DNA from: Candidatus Zixiibacteriota bacterium
GTDB taxonomy: Bacteria; Zixibacteria; MSB-5A5; SM1-73
Assembly: GCA_020341875.1 (NCBI GenBank)
Contig: CP070839.1
Location: forward strand, 2,091,199-2,104,735
Reading direction: 5' to 3'
DNA: 13,537 nucleotides
Shown here: in pieces, positions 5,900-13,537 of the stretch
Position numbering within the stretch: position 1 is the first letter of the stretch
Layout of the letters: each line of letters starts with the position of its first letter
Notes under the pieces: generated by a model
The model's database searches: none
The model's input: only the letters and a program-made list of their open reading frames with translations
Told to the model about the DNA's origin: nothing
Program-made: the position numbers and the translations under genes

Positions 5900-8197
5900 T
5901 CATCTGATGACGAGCTTCACCGACGTGCTTCGGCCGCAGTCGTCCTGGCAGACTAACAGATGCTCTCCGGTCTCCGGAACGATGAAGGTCTTCTCCTCCG
6001 GATGGCCCGACCAGATCAATTCTCCGTCCAAAAACCAGAAGATCTTGTTTATCGAGTTGTCTACCGAAGCATCCAACAGTATCTTCTGATATTCGTTACT
6101 GACGCCCCGGCGCAGGCGGTATTCACAGGTTGCCTCCGGGGAACGGATGATAGGACCCTGGCCCGCCATCATCTTCCTGGAGGCCGGCATCAGGGAAGGG
6201 ACCTCATCCAGGGGATAACCGTTACGCTGCATCCAGGTGGCAACGTCAGGCGGCCAGACCTTAAATACCTTTCTTTGGTGGGGCCTCTCCTCAAGATCGG
6301 ATTTACAGAGCCGATACCCGGTCTCGTCGTCAATATAGAATGCCTGATGAATGTTGCAGGTTCCAGTCGGCGATACGCCAGGCAGATAGAATTCCGCAAC
6401 CGTATGTTGACAGTTTTCATTGGGCACCGCGCCGCTTGTGGCACAGACTTCTCTGGCTGAGACGGAGTAAGGCCGGGTGAACCATTTGCACTCCTCCTTG
6501 CCGGAGATCGCGTTAAGCAGGTCAAACAGTATGGGTCCGGCAACCTGGGCACCAATTAGCTCACGGGCGTCCTGACCATTGAAATTGCCCGTCCAGACGC
6601 CGACGGTGAATCCCCTGGTGTAGCCGATACTCCAGGCATCCCGGTGCCCGTAAGAGGTTCCGGTTTTCCAGGCGACCTTTGGTCGGTGCAGACTGAACTC
6701 CCAGTAGGCGGGCAGATCCGGCCTTACCACCTCGGTCAGAAGCTCAGTTACGACGTATGATGCGCCCTGGGAGAGGATCTCTCTTCCTTCCTGCACCGGC
6801 TCGTCTCCGAGATACCTGATCTGTCTGAACCTGCCGCCGTTTGCCAGGGTGGAATAGAAATTGGCCAGTTCCACCAGCCTCACCTCGCAACCGCCCAGGA
6901 TCAACGACAATCCGTAGCTGGTCTGCCTGGGGTCTATGGTAGAGATGCCGCCCTTTTGCAGGAAAGACACGAAGTCGCGGACGCCGACCTTGGCCAACAG
7001 AAGTGCCGCAGGAACGTTGAGTGATCTGACCAGGGCCTCTCTGACGCTGACCACCCCGTGGTACTGGCCGTCATAGTTCTCCGCCACGTAGCCGGAATAG
7101 TTCACCGGCACGTCATAGAGTATGGCAGAGGGGGTGATAATTCCCCGGTCTATCCCATAGGCATACAAAAGAGGTTTTAAGGTTGAGCCGGGTGAGCGCG
7201 GGGAGGTGGCGCCGTTAACCTGGCCGCTGTTGACATCGTCGAAAAAGTCGCCGGAGCCGACCAGCGCGCGAAGGCTGGCGGTTTTGTTCTCCAGCACCAC
7301 CACGGCACCATTGGAGATCCCCCTGCTGCGCCACTTGTCCAAATGTTCCCTTAAAATCTCCTCGCATTTCCCCTGAATCTGTCGATCCAGCGTGGTGTGG
7401 AGTCTCACCTCTCTGGGATGGCGCCCATGTATCAGATCGGTGAAATGGGGCGCAGCAAAAGGCATGGCAGGATTTTCAATGGCGATCTCTTCATTCACGG
7501 CCCGGAGATATTCCTCATGCGTGATCACTCCTCTTTGCAGCAGGTAGTTGAGCACCTGATCTCTCTTCTCCTTGACCCTTTGGGGATAATTCTGAGGGTT
7601 CAACCGCTCGGGAGAATTGGGGATCGCCACCAGGAGCGCGGCCTGACCCAGGCTGATCTGTGCCGGGCTCTTCTGAAAGTAGAAATAGCAGGCGGCTTCG
7701 ACCCCTTCGACGTTGCCGCCGTAAGGCGCCATATTGAAATATAACTGGAGTATCTCGTCCTTGGAATAACACAACTCCAGCTTCAGGGCACAGATCATCT
7801 CCGCAACCTTGGAGAGCAGCGTCCGTTCCCGGTGTTCCATCATCCTGGCCACCTGCATGGTGATGGTCGATCCGCCGGACAGGATTTTCCTGTTTCTAAT
7901 GTTAAGGTAAGCAGCACGAATGAGAGACCAGGGGTTTATCCCGGGATGGTAATAGAAGAATCGATCTTCGACCGTAACCAGGGCTTCTTTCAGATAGGGA
8001 GAAACCTGGTCCAAACGACAGGGCATTCGCCATTTATCGTCCGCAGAGAGGAACGCGCGGAGCAGCTGCCCTTGCGCGTCGTAGACCGCCTGGGATGACG
8101 GCTTACAGAGTTTCTCCCGGTTCAAGGGCAGGAGTGCCAGAACCAGCAAGAATCCCAAGGGGATGGCTGTTAGAATGATGAGTATTCTTCTTTTCAT
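5900..8197 (-). CDS. pbpC: Penicillin-binding protein 1C (bifunctional glycosyltransferase/transpeptidase)
   Basis: This 765-residue class A penicillin-binding protein is anchored by one N-terminal membrane helix (about 5-25) and faces the periplasm. The GT51 domain shows 'VEDRFFYYHPGI' (76-87, catalytic E77), 'GGSTITMQVARMM' (108-120) and 'YSKDEILQLYFNMAPYGG' (144-161); it polymerises lipid II into glycan strands. The transpeptidase domain has the three active-site motifs: S338-T-L-K341, S392-L-N394 and K511-T-G513. A Cys-containing linker (C585, C596, C614, C631) and a C-terminal BiPBP_C-type domain (about 680-765) mark it as PBP1C rather than PBP1A or 1B. Length and order fit the family, and all key residues are present. 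The ATG overlaps the stop of the macroglobulin gene (ATGA, 8194-8197). The ribosome site before it is weak, so translation is probably coupled. The pair is usually explained as peptidoglycan repair next to a protease trap. Confidence 0.96.
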   Translation of the reverse strand: MKRRILIILTAIPLGFLLVLALLPLNREKLCKPSSQAVYDAQGQLLRAFLSADDKWRMPCRLDQVSPYLKEALVTVEDRFFYYHPGINPWSLIRAAYLNIRNRKILSGGSTITMQVARMMEHRERTLLSKVAEMICALKLELCYSKDEILQLYFNMAPYGGNVEGVEAACYFYFQKSPAQISLGQAALLVAIPNSPERLNPQNYPQRVKEKRDQVLNYLLQRGVITHEEYLRAVNEEIAIENPAMPFAAPHFTDLIHGRHPREVRLHTTLDRQIQGKCEEILREHLDKWRSRGISNGAVVVLENKTASLRALVGSGDFFDDVNSGQVNGATSPRSPGSTLKPLLYAYGIDRGIITPSAILYDVPVNYSGYVAENYDGQYHGVVSVREALVRSLNVPAALLLAKVGVRDFVSFLQKGGISTIDPRQTSYGLSLILGGCEVRLVELANFYSTLANGGRFRQIRYLGDEPVQEGREILSQGASYVVTELLTEVVRPDLPAYWEFSLHRPKVAWKTGTSYGHRDAWSIGYTRGFTVGVWTGNFNGQDARELIGAQVAGPILFDLLNAISGKEECKWFTRPYSVSAREVCATSGAVPNENCQHTVAEFYLPGVSPTGTCNIHQAFYIDDETGYRLCKSDLEERPHQRKVFKVWPPDVATWMQRNGYPLDEVPSLMPASRKMMAGQGPIIRSPEATCEYRLRRGVSNEYQKILLDASVDNSINKIFWFLDGELIWSGHPEEKTFIVPETGEHLLVCQDDCGRSTSVKLVIR

Positions 8198-11100
8198 CGT
8201 CCGGACACAACCCTGATCATTCCGCTGTTGGCAACGGAGGATTTAAACGGGTCATACATGGCTTCACCCTTTACCGGAGGCAGAACGAACCTGCCCACGG
8301 TGACCGCCCTGAGAGTATAGTAGAACTGCACCGTCTTTCCCTTGCGCAAGTTCAAATAGACGTTCAATCGATCGTCCCTTATATCCATGTAATCGGGCAC
8401 AATGGTTTTCTTACCTATCCACTTGATCACGTTTCGGGACCCGAGCCTGGGGTTCTCTATCTCCAGACCGGCAGGGAGCATGTCGGTTATTATCACGTTG
8501 TCTAAGTTGTCTGCCGTTGCAGTCATGGTGATTCTGGCCACCACGATGTCTCCCTGAGTTATGTTATCGTAATCGATGGGATGACCCCATCTATCCATAT
8601 AGGTCCTACTGACCTGGAGACCCTTGTCATACTCCTCGAAGCGAGCCCCTTTTCTTATGCCGCTGAAATACCAGTAATAGTAGCATGGGCCTTCTCCTTC
8701 GATGGCGATTCTGATCTTCTTACCTTCACCACCCTCCTGTTGGATAACCGTGTCCCCGATCCCGAAGGAGGCGAGAAGTCCATCGTCCCACCACACTTCT
8801 CCCTGGTAATTTGCCGTCTTGCTGGCTTTTAAGCTCTTGCCCAGGGCCATGAACCCAAAGGCACTCCCCTGGGTGGTATAGTGGGTGTGCCTCTTCAATC
8901 GGTCGGCGATTGCCTCCACCAGCAGCGGGATCGAAGGGTGCTCGGGATCGATCTCATTTAGAACGTCGAGCAGGATGGCGTTCTCTCTGGTGGAGGAGTT
9001 GAAGTTCGCACCGGTCTCCCTGGGAGCCTGGCTCGGCCCGATGTCAAAGGTGATCATCGACATGGCGGTATTCACGTCTCCGGACAGGGCGAAGGCACCG
9101 GCAAGAAGCGTCTGTGCCCAGGTGGACATGCCCTTCAATTCTGCCTGCCGGATGTAGTTCATGCTGCTTTTCTCCGGTTTTCCCATAAGGGCAAGCACGT
9201 ATGCCGCATAGGCCTGTCTCTCCAGTTGATATTTCCGGGTTCTGCTCTCCAGCTTTTGCTTCACCATTCTCTTCAAGTGGCGGGCTGCCCTGTCCGTAAC
9301 CCGATCCGGCACCTGGTAGCCGGCCCTCTGAGCTTCCGCCAAGAAATGGGTCGCGTATATGCTGCCCCATTCAGACTCGTAATTCCTTCCCGGCCAGTAA
9401 GAAAAGGCGCCGTTTCCCATCTGCATGGACCTCAGTTTGGTTATTCCTTCCTCAATAAAGTAGTTCGCGCTGCGATCCTTGAACAGGGACGGCTCCGCCA
9501 CCCTGGCGATGTCACTGAAGTAGAGGAGCGGAAAAACCCTGGACGTGGTCTGCTCAATGCAGCCGTGAGGATATCTAAGCAGAAAACGCAAACTGTGGCC
9601 GAAACTAACCAGGGCAAAAGGCGACAGGCTGATCTGCAGCCTGGTGGTTCCCTTAATCCAGTCTGGATCTGTTTCAAACGACTCCTCTCCGTCGTCGCCG
9701 ATCCTCCCGGCCCCCACTTCAGTCACCAGGGGCGAAGCGGGTCTGAGCGGAACGTCGACGTCATGTCTGGTAGCCGAGCCAAGACCGGACGCCTCCAGCC
9801 TGAAGTGCAGGCCGCCCATCTCATCCGCCGCCTGACAGGTGAACTTGACCAGGCTCTCCCGCTTGCTGGGGAGGTCCACGGTCTGCGTCGTTGGTGAGAG
9901 AATCTCGACCGGGCCGTCCACCGACAACTCGACGGTCACCTGGCCCTCCTTGTCGGTCCCGTTGTACACGTTCACCGGGATATCGAAGCTGTCCTTGCCG
10001 GCAATGAACCTGGGAAAGGTAGGAGTCAGCACGATGGGATCGGAGACGATCACGTTCCTCGAGGCGGAGCCGTAGCTGGCCCCATCGAAGGCCACCGCCA
10101 TCACCCTCAAGCTTCCCTGGAATTGAGGGACCTTGAGGGGAACCGTGGCCCTTCCCTGCTGGTCGGTGCGCACGATACCGGACCAGAGGGCCACCGGCTT
10201 AACCCGGCGCAGGGCCACCGGCATCAGATGCTTGGCCCTCTCCTCGGCCCTGCCGCCTCCAGGCGATGACTTCTTTTCCGACTCTTCGATCTCCGGGAGG
10301 ATAAGAGAATAAATGTCGTATGTCTGCACCGACAGCCTTCTCTTCCGGTAGTAGTACCCGAAGGGGTCAGGCGTGGCAAAATCGGTGATCTGAAGGATCC
10401 CCTCGTCCACGGCGGCAATGGTCAGGTAGGTTCTGCCAGATCCTCCCTTTGTCCTGACCGAAACGTCCAGGGTGGAACGGGGGTTGATGTGATCCGGCGC
10501 CACCAGGTCGACGGTAAGCCTCTGATCGCTGCAATCCACCGTCAGGGGATAGGCACCATACGCCCTCACCGGCGCATGGATCTCCAGAGATCTGTTTGAT
10601 CGGATCAAGCTGCCCACCACGTAGACGTTAGGTTTGTACTCTTCGCGAACCGGCAAAGTGATGGTGGCGGTATTCTCCTGCATCCGGATGATCCGCTGAT
10701 CGAGGATGCCGTCCCTTTCGACGGTGAGGATGAGTTTTCCTGAAAACGGTGAGCGGATTTGAACCGTTGCCTGTTCGCCAACCCGGTAGGAATCCTTATC
10801 AAAATCTATCATCAGTTTATCAGGCTCGGCCATGGCCCAGGGTGCGTAGCCCCAGCCCGAGACGTAGAAGACTATGCTGGAGGAGGCGCCCGATTGGGGG
10901 TCTTCAATGGCCACCTGGTACTGGCCATAGCGGTGAGGAACCAGGGCGACCCTGGAGACGTCGCCAGTGTAGGATATGTCCCTGCGCTCGACTAAATCCA
11001 ACGATCTTTCCGAGACGTAACGGTAGTAGCCGGACTTATCGCGCCTGAGGATACTGTGCCATTTCACCATATAGAAGGAGAGTTCCAAGTCTCGAGGTCC

Positions 11101-13537
11101 GACCTTCTCTCCATCCGGTTTCACCACCACAAAATCGATGGATGTCTCCTTGTCCTTGTCCGCATACCCCTCTTCCGCCCGCCGCATGCCGATATAATGA
11201 GGATATGGGTGTACGACAAATCCCTCATGTTCGGTGACCGCCCTTCCGCCCAGTTCATACACGGAGACCTCGATCAAGCCGGAGAGCGCGGAGGGCGGTT
11301 TTATATTGTCGGGAATCTGAAACTGGTACCTTTTTGTCCCTTGGGCATCCAGGAGACCCTCTCCCAATGCCGTTTCTATTTTGTCAAACTTCTTCTCCCG
11401 GTCGCCAAAATGGAACTTGCTGAATCCTGTCGGCGTGAAAGCAGTTGAGCTGATGGTATACTTGGCCTCCACCTTCCTTTCGGCAGCTGGCGGGCCGAAT
11501 AACATAGTGCCCTTGACTTCAACTCCGACGTCCTCGCCGGCGCTGTAAGTTTCTTTGTCTAACCATATATCAACCTTTATCCGCTGGGGCATAAACTCTT
11601 CAACGTTGAATCTCCTTCTTCCCACTTCGACGCTGTCGGCAATCAGAGTTCTGGCGGTATAGACTCCGGTCATGGCATACAGGGGGATTTCGACGTCGAA
11701 TTCATCCGCCCCGGCGTCTCCCACCCAACCCCGGTATTCGTTGAAGATGCTGCCATCCGGGGCGAGTATCTGGACTTTAAGCGGGAAGTCGGACGGTATC
11801 TGCCCGTCGGCCTGGCGGATTATGGTCACCATCCGGACCGTGTCCCCCGGTCGATATACCCCCCGATCGGTATAGAGAAATGCCTCGTATCCCTCCCTGG
11901 GGACGGGATCACCACCCACCTCAAAGCCACCCATAGAAAGCCGACAGTCGGCTAACTTGGCGAAGCTGAGGTCCCTTCCCTTCTCCGCGGTGATGACGAA
12001 GGATTCGAATCCCTCCCTTGCACTGCGGTAGTTGCCGAACCTCACCACTCCCTCGGAATTAGTGAGACCCTCAAGCAAAACCTGGTTGGTCTTGCTGATC
12101 AGCTTAACCTTCACTCCCGCCTGGGGATTCAGGTTCTCCAGCGAGTTGACATAGACCGTCATATCATCGTAGCCTATCTTTGCACTGATGCCCAGATCGG
12201 TTATCCTGACCCATTTTATGGTACTGTGCCATCGATGTCGGGGCCTTCTCAAGGTCAGTATGTAGATTCCCTCTCTCTCTTCGTCTAAGTGGTCGCTCAT
12301 GTCGACGGTGGTCATCACCTTGACGTTGCGCGGCCCTTCTACTTCAATCTCATGGCGACTGACGTGCTTGCCCAGTAACCCACGTCTGGAGTACCGGCTG
12401 TTCATCCGGTTGGTGTTTAGAAAATGAACCAGATTGTTTACGAAGATCTTCTCAATGCTAAGCTCAACCGTGTCGATGTTTATCGACTCTATCCCCACGT
12501 TCAGATTACCCCTTTTGGGCAAGAATATCCCCGGGGTGACGAAGTCCAGGTACGGCTCCAGTTCTTTCATCTCAACCGCGGTGGAGAACTCTCTTTCCAA
12601 TTCAGAACCGTTGAGAGCCAGAAAGCCTTTTTTCAGGATGACCACATAGACCTCACCGGGCGCGAATTCACCGTGAATGGAGAGGTAGCGATGGTTTCTC
12701 TCCAGGTCGAAACTCATCTCGGGTTCTATTGTGATGAAGTCCCTGGCGGCCTCTTTGGCCACGGGGGTGGAGAACTGGACCGTTATCCAGTTATCCTCGC
12801 CGGAAGCCTCCGGATAAGCGCGTTCCACGATCAGCTTCTGCCTCGCCGGCATGGCAAAGGTCACGGCGTAATCCTCAGAAAGAGGGAGGGTGCCGTCCAC
12901 AGGTTTGATGCCTTTTTCAATGCGCAGTCGGATCTTCCTATCCATGTCCTTCAATGGAATAGGGTCGCAAACTGCGGTGAGAACACGAGAAGGACTCCTC
13001 TGGTCGATTTTGTAGTCGATCTCCTTTCCTCTTACGAATCTTAGCTTAAGTTTCTCCTGCAGATCCGAAGGAGGTATCTCGTAGTTGAATTCAACGGTGA
13101 CAAAAAGGCCGGCTAAACCGGGCCTCTTCTCATCAGGTATGTACCGGTGGGTGTAGTTTGCTACGTGTATCCTGGCGGTGTGAAACTCAAATGCCTTTTT
13201 GCAGGAAAGCCACTTGCCGGTTGGTTCAACCAACTTGGGTGATATCTTCAGGGCATACTCGGTAGATGGCCGCAGCTGCTCCTCCGGATAGAATCTGAGT
13301 TCGCTTTGGGATATCCACTTACACTTGCCTTCCAGAGGAGGTCGTATCTCCAGGTAAACCGGTTCCATCCAGACGTCCACGCTTTCAGCCGGAACCACAT
13401 CTTCGGAGAAGGTTATGGTGAAGTTGGTCTTTCGCGGGATTTCACCCTCCGGCGAAAAGCGTTTTACGGTGATCTTTGACCCGGCCCGATCACATCCGGA
13501 AAGTGAGAGACACAGCGCGACAAGCAGTATTAACAGT
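8194..13537 (-). CDS. yfhM: Bacterial alpha-2-macroglobulin lipoprotein (5' end just outside window)
   Basis: The frame runs from the TGA at 8194-8196 to the right edge, giving 1780 residues. A GTG at 13396-13398 is only internal, because the frame continues upstream through a lipoprotein signal. Visible residues begin LLILLVALCLSLSGC-DRAGSK, with lipobox LSGC and Asp at +2, so only the first few codons are missing. Next come Ig-like N-terminal domains, an MG2-type domain with 'DRGVYRPGDTV' (near 11840-11872), an MG3-like domain starting 'DKETYSAGEDV', and the A2M domain with 'LWSGIVRTDQQGRATV' (near 10150-10195). The thioester domain has 'RYPHGCIEQTTS', with Cys at 9559-9561, and a C-terminal MG10-like domain follows. 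Family members trap proteases: cleavage of a bait region exposes the Cys-Gln thioester, which bonds to the attacker. The motif is intact, so the protein should be thioester-active (type I, YfhM/ECAM-like). It is slightly longer than the E. coli protein. It is first in a two-gene operon with pbpC. Confidence 0.95.
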   Translation of the reverse strand, partial: LLILLVALCLSLSGCDRAGSKITVKRFSPEGEIPRKTNFTITFSEDVVPAESVDVWMEPVYLEIRPPLEGKCKWISQSELRFYPEEQLRPSTEYALKISPKLVEPTGKWLSCKKAFEFHTARIHVANYTHRYIPDEKRPGLAGLFVTVEFNYEIPPSDLQEKLKLRFVRGKEIDYKIDQRSPSRVLTAVCDPIPLKDMDRKIRLRIEKGIKPVDGTLPLSEDYAVTFAMPARQKLIVERAYPEASGEDNWITVQFSTPVAKEAARDFITIEPEMSFDLERNHRYLSIHGEFAPGEVYVVILKKGFLALNGSELEREFSTAVEMKELEPYLDFVTPGIFLPKRGNLNVGIESINIDTVELSIEKIFVNNLVHFLNTNRMNSRYSRRGLLGKHVSRHEIEVEGPRNVKVMTTVDMSDHLDEEREGIYILTLRRPRHRWHSTIKWVRITDLGISAKIGYDDMTVYVNSLENLNPQAGVKVKLISKTNQVLLEGLTNSEGVVRFGNYRSAREGFESFVITAEKGRDLSFAKLADCRLSMGGFEVGGDPVPREGYEAFLYTDRGVYRPGDTVRMVTIIRQADGQIPSDFPLKVQILAPDGSIFNEYRGWVGDAGADEFDVEIPLYAMTGVYTARTLIADSVEVGRRRFNVEEFMPQRIKVDIWLDKETYSAGEDVGVEVKGTMLFGPPAAERKVEAKYTISSTAFTPTGFSKFHFGDREKKFDKIETALGEGLLDAQGTKRYQFQIPDNIKPPSALSGLIEVSVYELGGRAVTEHEGFVVHPYPHYIGMRRAEEGYADKDKETSIDFVVVKPDGEKVGPRDLELSFYMVKWHSILRRDKSGYYRYVSERSLDLVERRDISYTGDVSRVALVPHRYGQYQVAIEDPQSGASSSIVFYVSGWGYAPWAMAEPDKLMIDFDKDSYRVGEQATVQIRSPFSGKLILTVERDGILDQRIIRMQENTATITLPVREEYKPNVYVVGSLIRSNRSLEIHAPVRAYGAYPLTVDCSDQRLTVDLVAPDHINPRSTLDVSVRTKGGSGRTYLTIAAVDEGILQITDFATPDPFGYYYRKRRLSVQTYDIYSLILPEIEESEKKSSPGGGRAEERAKHLMPVALRRVKPVALWSGIVRTDQQGRATVPLKVPQFQGSLRVMAVAFDGASYGSASRNVIVSDPIVLTPTFPRFIAGKDSFDIPVNVYNGTDKEGQVTVELSVDGPVEILSPTTQTVDLPSKRESLVKFTCQAADEMGGLHFRLEASGLGSATRHDVDVPLRPASPLVTEVGAGRIGDDGEESFETDPDWIKGTTRLQISLSPFALVSFGHSLRFLLRYPHGCIEQTTSRVFPLLYFSDIARVAEPSLFKDRSANYFIEEGITKLRSMQMGNGAFSYWPGRNYESEWGSIYATHFLAEAQRAGYQVPDRVTDRAARHLKRMVKQKLESRTRKYQLERQAYAAYVLALMGKPEKSSMNYIRQAELKGMSTWAQTLLAGAFALSGDVNTAMSMITFDIGPSQAPRETGANFNSSTRENAILLDVLNEIDPEHPSIPLLVEAIADRLKRHTHYTTQGSAFGFMALGKSLKASKTANYQGEVWWDDGLLASFGIGDTVIQQEGGEGKKIRIAIEGEGPCYYYWYFSGIRKGARFEEYDKGLQVSRTYMDRWGHPIDYDNITQGDIVVARITMTATADNLDNVIITDMLPAGLEIENPRLGSRNVIKWIGKKTIVPDYMDIRDDRLNVYLNLRKGKTVQFYYTLRAVTVGRFVLPPVKGEAMYDPFKSSVANSGMIRVVSGR
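9550..9561 (-). other. Thioester motif CIEQ of the alpha-2-macroglobulin
   Basis: Codons TGC ATT GAG CAG encode Cys-Ile-Glu-Gln inside 'YPHGCIEQTTS'. This matches the CxEQ signature in which Cys and Gln side chains form the reactive internal thioester. Its presence separates this protein from the bacterial macroglobulins that have lost the thioester. Confidence 0.95.
10225..10311 (-). other. Flexible low-complexity loop, candidate bait segment of the macroglobulin
   Basis: Just before the A2M domain the protein has a charged, Gly/Ser-rich stretch: 'EIEESEKKSSPGGGRAEERA'. It lacks the hydrophobic pattern of the surrounding sheet domains and holds several Lys, Arg and Glu sites. Bacterial relatives have an insertion at this place, and bait loops are exposed and protease-sensitive. 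Calling this the bait is inference from position and composition. Confidence 0.4.
13492..13536 (-). other. Lipoprotein signal peptide and lipobox (partial) with Asp at +2
   Basis: In frame upstream of the first internal GTG, the reading gives a hydrophobic run ending L-S-G-C, with the Cys codon at 13492-13494, followed by D-R. This is a type II signal sequence whose basic n-region lies beyond the window. In E. coli, Asp at +2 makes a lipoprotein stay in the inner membrane, and as I recall YfhM also has Cys-Asp at this point. Whether the same rule holds in this organism is not known. Confidence 0.85.

Noticed and set aside
5814..6460. Plus-strand open frames (5814-6089 and 5960-6460) at the end of pbpC
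   Set aside because: Both are mostly antisense to the conserved PBP1C C-terminal region, and no protein motif is visible.
9226..9897. A 223-codon open frame on the plus strand opposite the macroglobulin gene
   Set aside because: It lies wholly opposite a well-supported gene, has no recognisable domain and reads as Arg/Pro-rich sequence typical of an antisense shadow in GC-rich DNA.
12424..13044. A 206-codon open frame on the plus strand opposite the N-terminal part of the macroglobulin gene
   Set aside because: It is antisense to clear Ig-like domains of the macroglobulin, with no family resemblance and no convincing ribosome binding site.

Overview
The window comes from a Gram-negative bacterium. 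It carries a signal-peptide-bearing outer-membrane beta-barrel of the capsule (Wzi-like) type, a lipoprotein with a lipobox, and a penicillin-binding protein 1C paired with a bacterial alpha-2-macroglobulin. The DNA is moderately GC-rich, gene ends are tightly packed with ATGA overlaps, and several genes have strong GGAGG-type ribosome binding sites. No rRNA, tRNA or lineage-defining marker is present, so I do not assign a phylum. The gene mix fits many proteobacteria and many uncultivated Gram-negative lineages.

Left part (1-5723, plus strand): the end of an extracellular or capsular polysaccharide cluster. In order it holds the 3' end of a Gfo/Idh/MocA-type oxidoreductase; an alpha/alpha-toroid protein of a family often met in such clusters, without known function; a GT26 (WecG/TagA/CpsF) glycosyltransferase; a Wzi-like outer-membrane protein; and a polyprenyl-phosphate sugar-1-phosphate transferase (WbaP-like). 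The last enzyme would start the repeat unit on undecaprenyl phosphate, the GT26 enzyme would add an early sugar, the oxidoreductase and toroid protein would make or modify a sugar, and the Wzi-like protein would act at the cell surface. The first three genes are tightly linked. A hairpin at the GT26 stop codon and a 210-base gap suggest that the Wzi-like gene begins a second transcript.

Middle (5724-5899): a convergent intergenic region with two hairpins. The larger one (5762-5788) may end transcription from both sides.

Right part (5900-13537, minus strand): a two-gene operon. The first gene encodes an inner-membrane-type lipoprotein alpha-2-macroglobulin (YfhM-like, intact CIEQ thioester motif), whose first few codons lie beyond the right edge. 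The second encodes PBP1C (pbpC). They overlap by ATGA and keep the same order as in E. coli. Established thinking on this pair is that the macroglobulin traps invading proteases while PBP1C repairs peptidoglycan.

I found no CRISPR array, insertion sequence, phage gene or clearly undescribed system. The items most worth a second look are the uncharacterised toroid protein next to the oxidoreductase and details of the macroglobulin/PBP1C pair.
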